Positions 58,990 to 64,000 of a stretch of 64,000 bases of DNA are shown here, in pieces. Position 1 is the first letter of the stretch, and each line of letters begins with the position of its first letter. Where the stretch lies: the NCBI GenBank assembly GCA_022565665.1, contig JAIUMI010000001.1, positions 372,001 to 436,000 on the forward strand. The letters are read 5' to 3'. The notes below the pieces were generated by a model. That model was not told the origin of the DNA, did not search any database, and worked only from the letters and a program-made list of their open reading frames with translations. Source of the DNA: Glycocaulis sp. (GTDB lineage Bacteria; Pseudomonadota; Alphaproteobacteria; Caulobacterales; Maricaulaceae). Both the position numbers and the translations under genes were made by a program.

Positions 58990-59745
58990 TCAACCCTTCT
59001 TTTTCCCGCCATCGGGCGTGTATTTGTTGATCTTCTCGCGCACGATCTCCGCGCCTGCGATCACGATGACGGCTTCGCCCAGCGGCGGTTCGCCATAACG
59101 GGCGGCAAGCTCTGACAGGCTGCCCCGGTGGACGCGCTCGAACGCCTTGGTCAGCTCGAATGCCACTGCCGCCTGCCGGTCGCCCAGTACCCCGGCGGCA
59201 TCGGCGAGCGTTTCAGACAGGCGCTGCGCGCTTTCCATGATGATGAGGGTCGCCGGATCCTTTGCGAAAGGCTCCAGCCAGCGCTGGCGTTTGCCACCCT
59301 TACGGGGGGCAAAGCCCAGGAAGGTGAAGCGGTCAGTCGCCAGCCCGGATACGGTAAGCGCCGCCAGCACGGAGGACGGGCCGGGCACGCTGCTCACCTC
59401 CAGCCCGGCCTCGATGACCGCGCGGATCACCTTGTAGCCGGGATCGGAAATACCGGGCATGCCGGCATCGCTGACCAGCGCCACGCTTGCTCCTTCGCTG
59501 ATCAGCTTGACGATCCCGGCGGCGCTCTGCGCCTCGTTATGGTCATGACAGGCGATCAGGCGCCTGGCCGTAACGCCGGCAGCATCGAGCAGGCGGCGCG
59601 TGGTGCGGGTGTCCTCGCACGCGATGACATCGGCTTCCGACAGAACCCGCACAGCACGCGCCGAGAGATCCTCCAGATTGCCGATGGGCGTTGCCACCAG
59701 CCACAGGCGCGGGCCCTCAAAGGGGGTATCGAGATTGGCGCTCAT
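58990..59745 (-). CDS. rsmI: 16S rRNA (cytidine-1402-2'-O)-methyltransferase RsmI
   Basis: SAM-dependent methyltransferase of the tetrapyrrole-methylase fold that modifies C1402 at the ribosomal P site. It is 251 residues long, somewhat shorter at the C-terminus than the common 280 or so. The signature segments are all present: WLVATPIGNLEDLSARAVRV, ACEDTRTTRRLLDAAGV, VALVSDAGMPGISDPGYKVI, and FLGFAPRKGGKRQRWL. The last segment ends in a Lys-rich tail (GGKKKG). Single gene. Confidence 0.95.
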   Translation of the reverse strand: MSANLDTPFEGPRLWLVATPIGNLEDLSARAVRVLSEADVIACEDTRTTRRLLDAAGVTARRLIACHDHNEAQSAAGIVKLISEGASVALVSDAGMPGISDPGYKVIRAVIEAGLEVSSVPGPSSVLAALTVSGLATDRFTFLGFAPRKGGKRQRWLEPFAKDPATLIIMESAQRLSETLADAAGVLGDRQAAVAFELTKAFERVHRGSLSELAARYGEPPLGEAVIVIAGAEIVREKINKYTPDGGKKKG

Positions 59746-59783
59746 GGCGGTGTTCTAGCGCGGCTTGGCCGCCCTGCCACCAC

Positions 59784-61847
59784 CTAACTCTCAGCCGCCC
59801 TGATCCGTACGCGGGCGCGCGCGCTGCGCCCCTCCCCGTCCACCACGGTCAGCTCGTAAAAGCCGGGCGCTTCGGGCTGCCAGAACGATTGCCCGCCTGC
59901 ATCCAGTGGTACCGGCACACCGCGCACGAACCAGCGCAAGGGGCCGTTCCCGCGCGCCGAAAGCGCATAACCGCGCGGCAGGCTTTCCGCCCACAACTCC
60001 GCGCCATCGGGCGGGAACACGATATCGGGCGGGTTCGACGCCGCCCCGAAGCGCGACTGGGCAACCGATACCGGAATAGCGCGTTCCGGCTCGCGCTGGC
60101 GCGCGGTCTGGCCGGGATCAATGCGGTCTATCACGTCGAAAAGATCAAACAGGGCCGGCAGGGCCGCAGACCGGCCGGTCTCGCCCGGTCTTGGCGCGCC
60201 ATCGGCCCGGCCCACCCAGATTACGGCGGCATATCCGCCCGACACACCAGCCGCCCACGCAGCGCGGAAGCCATAGGAGGTGCCGGTCTTGTAGGCGATG
60301 GCGGGCGCGGAAGAGGTGAGCCGTGCGGGCATGCGTCCCGGGGGCGCGGGCGAACGCGAGAGCACGTCGATGAGGGTGGTTGCGGCTTCGGCAGAGATCA
60401 GGGTGTAGCCGCCGGCCTGCCGGTTGGCCTCTGCGGTGCCGGCCTCATAGGCCAGCGGCAAGGCCCGCCCGCCAGAGCCCAGCGCGGCAAACAATACCGC
60501 GATCTCTTCTGCGGTGATGCCAAGCCCGCCCAGCGCCACAGCAAGCCCCGGATCGGCGCTCTGGGAATGGGGCAGGATAGCGCGCCCGCCCGCAAAGCTC
60601 ATCGCGGCGAGGAAGCGGCTGGAGCCCACCGCTTCCAGCACATGCACAGCCGGCACGTTCAGCGAATGCTGCAGGGCTTCGGCGATAGTGACATCGCCCC
60701 TGAACATGCGGTCGAAATTCTCCGGATTATAGTCGGCAAACCGGCGCGGCAGGTCGGCAATGCGCGTGCCGGGCGAGGCAAGGCCATCCTCGAAGGCCAG
60801 GCCATAGATGAAGGGTTTGAGCACCGAGCCCGGTGAGCGCGCGCGCCGCGTCAGGTCCAGCCAGCCGCCGGGTCTGTCGAGCCCAGCCGAGCCCGCATGG
60901 GCGCGTACTTCGCGGCCCTCAAGCGATACGACAATCCCGGAGGCCTGCACGCCCGGTCCTGCGGTTTCGGCTATCGCGTTGATCATCGCTTCGAGCTCAC
61001 GCTGGAGGCGGATATCGAGCGTGGAGCGCACCTCGCCCTGCCCGCGCCGTGCCAGCCGCTCAGAGGCATGCCAGGCGGTCGCCGGAAAGGCGTGGCGGGC
61101 GGGCGCAGCTTCATCGGCGGCATCGGCCGCCCTATCCGCACTGATGAGGCCTGCCCGGTGCATGCGTGTCAGAAGCCGGGCGCGCGAGGCGATGGCCGCG
61201 TCAGGGCGCAGATCGGGCCGACGCGCCTCCGGGGCCTGAGGCAGGGCAATCAGAAGGGCGATTTCATCTGGTGTCAGGGAGGATGGCTCATGGCCGAACC
61301 ACGCCCAGCTTGCCGCGCGCACGCCCTCCAGATTGCCGCCATAGGGCGCAAGCGTCAGATAGGCAGTGAGTATCTCGTCCTTGGAATAGCGCCATTCCAG
61401 CTGGATCGCGCGGACAATCTCGATGAGCTTCGCACCAATCGTGCGGTTGGGCCTCGGTTCGAGCAGGCGCGCGGTCTGCATGGTGATGGTCGAGCCGCCG
61501 GACGTGATGCGCCCCGAACGCACGCTGTCGAAAGCCGCCCGCGCCAGCGCCAGCGGATCGGCTCCGTGATGGCGGTAAAAGCGCGCATCTTCGATAGTCA
61601 GCAGGGCATCGATAAAGGCCGGATCCACCGCCTCCAGATCAACCGGAAGCCGCCAGCGCCCGTCTTCCACCGGGAAGGCACGCAAGGGCCTGCCCTGCCG
61701 GTCGGTGACGAGCGCGGATACCTCCGGCATGGACGGAGGCGGCAGGGCGCGGTCGAGCCCTGCCAGAAGCGCAAACGCCAGCACGGGCACGGCAACAAGC
61801 CCTGCGATAGGGGCTTTGGGCCAGCTATGCCAGCGCGGACCGGTCAC
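59784..61847 (-). CDS. pbpC: Penicillin-binding protein 1C
   Basis: Bifunctional class A PBP of the PBP1C group, 687 residues. A membrane anchor (about 13-32) leads to the GT51 transglycosylase domain (LTIEDARFYRHHGADP, SGGSTITMQTARLL). The transpeptidase domain has S-x-x-K in SPGSVLKPFIYG, S-x-N in HSLNVPAVHV, and KTG in YKTGTSYGFRAAW. A C-terminal BiPBP_C-type domain (RFGAASNPPDIVFPPDG, LRWFVRGVPV) completes it. All catalytic motifs are intact. Its ATG overlaps the stop of the alpha-2-macroglobulin gene (4 bases), the standard pairing. Confidence 0.96.
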   Translation of the reverse strand: MTGPRWHSWPKAPIAGLVAVPVLAFALLAGLDRALPPPSMPEVSALVTDRQGRPLRAFPVEDGRWRLPVDLEAVDPAFIDALLTIEDARFYRHHGADPLALARAAFDSVRSGRITSGGSTITMQTARLLEPRPNRTIGAKLIEIVRAIQLEWRYSKDEILTAYLTLAPYGGNLEGVRAASWAWFGHEPSSLTPDEIALLIALPQAPEARRPDLRPDAAIASRARLLTRMHRAGLISADRAADAADEAAPARHAFPATAWHASERLARRGQGEVRSTLDIRLQRELEAMINAIAETAGPGVQASGIVVSLEGREVRAHAGSAGLDRPGGWLDLTRRARSPGSVLKPFIYGLAFEDGLASPGTRIADLPRRFADYNPENFDRMFRGDVTIAEALQHSLNVPAVHVLEAVGSSRFLAAMSFAGGRAILPHSQSADPGLAVALGGLGITAEEIAVLFAALGSGGRALPLAYEAGTAEANRQAGGYTLISAEAATTLIDVLSRSPAPPGRMPARLTSSAPAIAYKTGTSYGFRAAWAAGVSGGYAAVIWVGRADGAPRPGETGRSAALPALFDLFDVIDRIDPGQTARQREPERAIPVSVAQSRFGAASNPPDIVFPPDGAELWAESLPRGYALSARGNGPLRWFVRGVPVPLDAGGQSFWQPEAPGFYELTVVDGEGRSARARVRIRAAES

Positions 61848-64000
61848 GGCCGGATCACCGCCTCTCCGGCCTCAGACCGCGCGAAGACTTCCGGATCATA
61901 CATGTCCTCTGCCACCGCACCGGGCAGGGTGAAGCGGCCCGGCGTCACCGCGCGCACCATATAGGCCACACGCACCGGATCGCGGCCCTGAATGTCGATG
62001 GCTGCCAGGAAGCGGTCATCGCGGGCCTCGGAGATGCGGGTGGTATTCAGCTCCCCCAGCCACGGATAAGGCCCGTTCTCGCCTGCATCATCGGGGCGCA
62101 GCACGCCCTCGATCTCCAGCCCTGCGGGCAGCAAATCAGCAATGATGAGCGGCAGGCGGCGGGTCTGCTGAGGGGTCACGGTCAGCGACACGATGATCTG
62201 GTCACCGCGCCGTATGGCGGACGGATCAATCGTGTTGCCGCGCCGGTCATAAAGCCCCTTCTCGATGGCAAAGCCCTGCGCCACGGCGGGCGGCGCGCTG
62301 GACGGCACGCCGCGCGCAAAGGCGGTCAGCCAGACCGGGCGCTCGCCGCGATTGACCAGCGAGCCCGCCCCGGAGAGCCCCTCGGCATCAAGGCGCACGG
62401 TGCGCCCCTCCATCGCCTCGTCGGAAAATTCCAGCGACAGGGCATCAGCGGCCCCGGCCATGGAGCGGGCAGCCAGCAGGAGGAAGGCCTGCTCCTGCGT
62501 GGTCAGGCGGGCCGGTTCGGGCAGGTCTGCCGCCATGCGCGGGGTCAGCGCCTCGACCAGATCGTCAAACCCGGCCTCGGCGGCCAGCGCCACCACACCG
62601 GCCAGATCGCGGCGCGGCGACTGGTACCAGTCGCCCTGGTTGCGGTAGCCGAGCGCGGCGATGGCGGCATCGAACGCGCTCGCCGCACGCGCCCTGTCAC
62701 CCATGGCGGCAAGACCGCCGGCAATGTGGGCGCGGGCCAGCGGGCTCTCGATATTGGCCAGCATCTCGTCATGCATATAGCGCAGGCGCGAACGGTCACC
62801 CCGGCCCGCACGGGCCAGCAGATAAGCCGCATAGGCCGAGCTGCGATGGGTGATGCGCTCCTGCGTGTCCCGGCTCCAGCGCGGGTCCGGCGCACTGCCA
62901 TCATAGCCCCAGGCCGCCCAGAGATCGCCTCTGGCCACCGGCGCCAGCGCATCGAGCGCCCGGGTCAGTGCCGCGCGTGGCACGGCATAGCCCGCCTCCG
63001 AGGCCCGCATCAGGAAGTCGGCCGAATAGGCACCGAGCCAGGGTCGCGCCGCGCCGTCACCAATGCGCCAGAGGCCGATCGCGCCGTCCGCGCTCTGGCG
63101 GGCGAGCACGCTTTCCACGGCGCGGCGCACCGTGTCTTCGGCATCAGCGGGCATGTCCACGCCCGACAGCCCGGCCATCTGACCGGCGTAAAGCAGCGGG
63201 AAGGCCTGGCTGACCACCTGCTCGGTACAGCCATAGGGGTAGGCCGCCAGCGCCTCATAGATCGCGGCGACATCAATGGGTGTCGCCGAGACCGAGAGGC
63301 GCAGACTGCCCGTGCCTGAAATGAAATCGGCCAGCGCATCGGAGGGCGGCTGCCAGCCCTGTCCGGGTCGCAGCGCGACGCGCGTGATGTTGGTGGAGGG
63401 GAGGAAGGCGGGCCGCACCTCAATCGGATAGCTGCGCGAGACGGCGAAACCGCCGGGCCCGGCCACATCCAGAGACAGTTCCGCAATCCCGGCTTCAGCC
63501 GCTTCGATGGCAACGCCCGTATCGGACCGCTCGCCCGCGCCCAGATTGCGCGCGATGCTGTCACGGGCAAAGCTGACCGGGCCTTCGCTTGCAAAGCTGA
63601 CCGTGTATTCGCCAGCCCCGCCGCTGACATTATCGAGCGTCAGCGTGGCTTCGGCCGTGTCACCTGGTGACAGGAAGCGCGGCAGGATCAGTTCGGCGGG
63701 CACGTCATCGCGCACGGTGAGCGGACGGCTTGCCGCCCCCAGCCCGGTCGTCGACCAGGCCACCGCCATCAGGCGCAATTCGCCATTGAAGTCAGGGATA
63801 TCGAGTTCGACGCGCGCCCGGCCCTGCCGGTCGAACTGGACCGGGCCGGAGAAGAGCGCGACCGTGCGGGTGGGCACCACCGAAAGGCCCGCAGCGCCAA
63901 TCTCGTCACCACCAGAGCGCACCGGCGCAGCCGGTCCCTGATTGGGATCGAGCAGGCGGCCATAATCATCCAGCAGATCGACACCCAGCCGGTTCTTGCC
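61844..64000 (-). CDS. Alpha-2-macroglobulin family protein, YfhM-like (5' end outside window)
   Basis: Bacterial alpha-2-macroglobulin, thought to trap attacking proteases in the periplasm while PBP1C repairs the wall. The reading frame is open to the right edge, so 718 residues of the C-terminal part are seen, from inside a macroglobulin domain (GRARVELDIPDFNGELRLMA). The thioester motif GCTEQ (in PYGCTEQVVSQAF, encoded around 63222-63236) is intact, so covalent trapping is possible. An alpha-alpha toroid domain follows, and the end (FTLPGAVAEDMYDPEVFAR) is typical. It overlaps pbpC by 4 bases. Confidence 0.95.
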   Translation of the reverse strand, partial: GKNRLGVDLLDDYGRLLDPNQGPAAPVRSGGDEIGAAGLSVVPTRTVALFSGPVQFDRQGRARVELDIPDFNGELRLMAVAWSTTGLGAASRPLTVRDDVPAELILPRFLSPGDTAEATLTLDNVSGGAGEYTVSFASEGPVSFARDSIARNLGAGERSDTGVAIEAAEAGIAELSLDVAGPGGFAVSRSYPIEVRPAFLPSTNITRVALRPGQGWQPPSDALADFISGTGSLRLSVSATPIDVAAIYEALAAYPYGCTEQVVSQAFPLLYAGQMAGLSGVDMPADAEDTVRRAVESVLARQSADGAIGLWRIGDGAARPWLGAYSADFLMRASEAGYAVPRAALTRALDALAPVARGDLWAAWGYDGSAPDPRWSRDTQERITHRSSAYAAYLLARAGRGDRSRLRYMHDEMLANIESPLARAHIAGGLAAMGDRARAASAFDAAIAALGYRNQGDWYQSPRRDLAGVVALAAEAGFDDLVEALTPRMAADLPEPARLTTQEQAFLLLAARSMAGAADALSLEFSDEAMEGRTVRLDAEGLSGAGSLVNRGERPVWLTAFARGVPSSAPPAVAQGFAIEKGLYDRRGNTIDPSAIRRGDQIIVSLTVTPQQTRRLPLIIADLLPAGLEIEGVLRPDDAGENGPYPWLGELNTTRISEARDDRFLAAIDIQGRDPVRVAYMVRAVTPGRFTLPGAVAEDMYDPEVFARSEAGEAVIRP

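Overview
This is a GC-rich, densely coding stretch of bacterial chromosome, with most gaps under 100 bases and many ATGA-type stop/start overlaps. Gene content and order point to an alphaproteobacterium, most likely a marine Maricaulales/Hyphomonadaceae relative (inference). The pointers are the chain murA - DUF2948 - UPF0262 - low-Mr phosphatase - infA - maf - RNase E/G - yacG, a COQ9-type ubiquinone gene, rpsU with a long basic tail, and two large TonB-dependent receptors. No phage, insertion sequence, integrase, rRNA or CRISPR array was seen. Two tRNA genes are present (Thr-GGT and Phe-GAA).

Layout. 1-4083 (minus): a tight operon, homogentisate dioxygenase - SbtA - SbtB - beta-carbonic anhydrase - fumarylacetoacetate hydrolase (cut by the window edge), so bicarbonate uptake genes sit inside tyrosine catabolism. 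4215-7512 (minus): prolyl aminopeptidase and a slipin/NfeD membrane-quality pair. 7748-15507 (plus): a VOC protein, tRNA-Thr, the murA-to-yacG housekeeping chain and dihydrolipoyl dehydrogenase, with three clusters of dispersed palindromic repeats in the gaps. 15730-18411: a TonB receptor, then tRNA-Phe.

18903-30086 is the main accessory region and looks like a surface-polysaccharide locus. A plus-strand trio (beta-helix protein, GT29/sialyltransferase-like protein, polysaccharide pyruvyl transferase) converges on a minus-strand trio: a GT-A-like domain fused to an alginate-lyase domain, a GT4-type glycosyltransferase, and an alginate-lyase-like protein that has lost its catalytic His and carries a long coiled coil. 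Beside them are two membrane proteins with AT-rich, foreign-looking segments.

30183-45433 holds a quinone oxidoreductase, an isoaspartyl peptidase, and a phosphate-scavenging set: a GDPD lipoprotein, a Pit transporter with a clear Pho box, and a second GDPD with a Pho-box-like repeat. It also holds a TetR-headed cassette of seven genes behind a perfect 22-bp operator (TetR, DHFR-like, VOC, two tandem DUF1428 genes, GST, double VOC), a ferritin-like di-iron protein, a degenerate TraB/GumN protein, a sterol-desaturase-family protein and a PIG-L deacetylase.

45526-57651 has a second TonB receptor, a periplasmic PQQ-type sugar dehydrogenase, and an operon of serine hydrolase - GMC oxidoreductase - aldehyde dehydrogenase - penicillin-acylase family - zinc protease. 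57756-64000 has rpsU, which appears to use an ATA start codon, a COQ9 protein, rsmI, and the pbpC/alpha-2-macroglobulin pair, which runs off the right edge.
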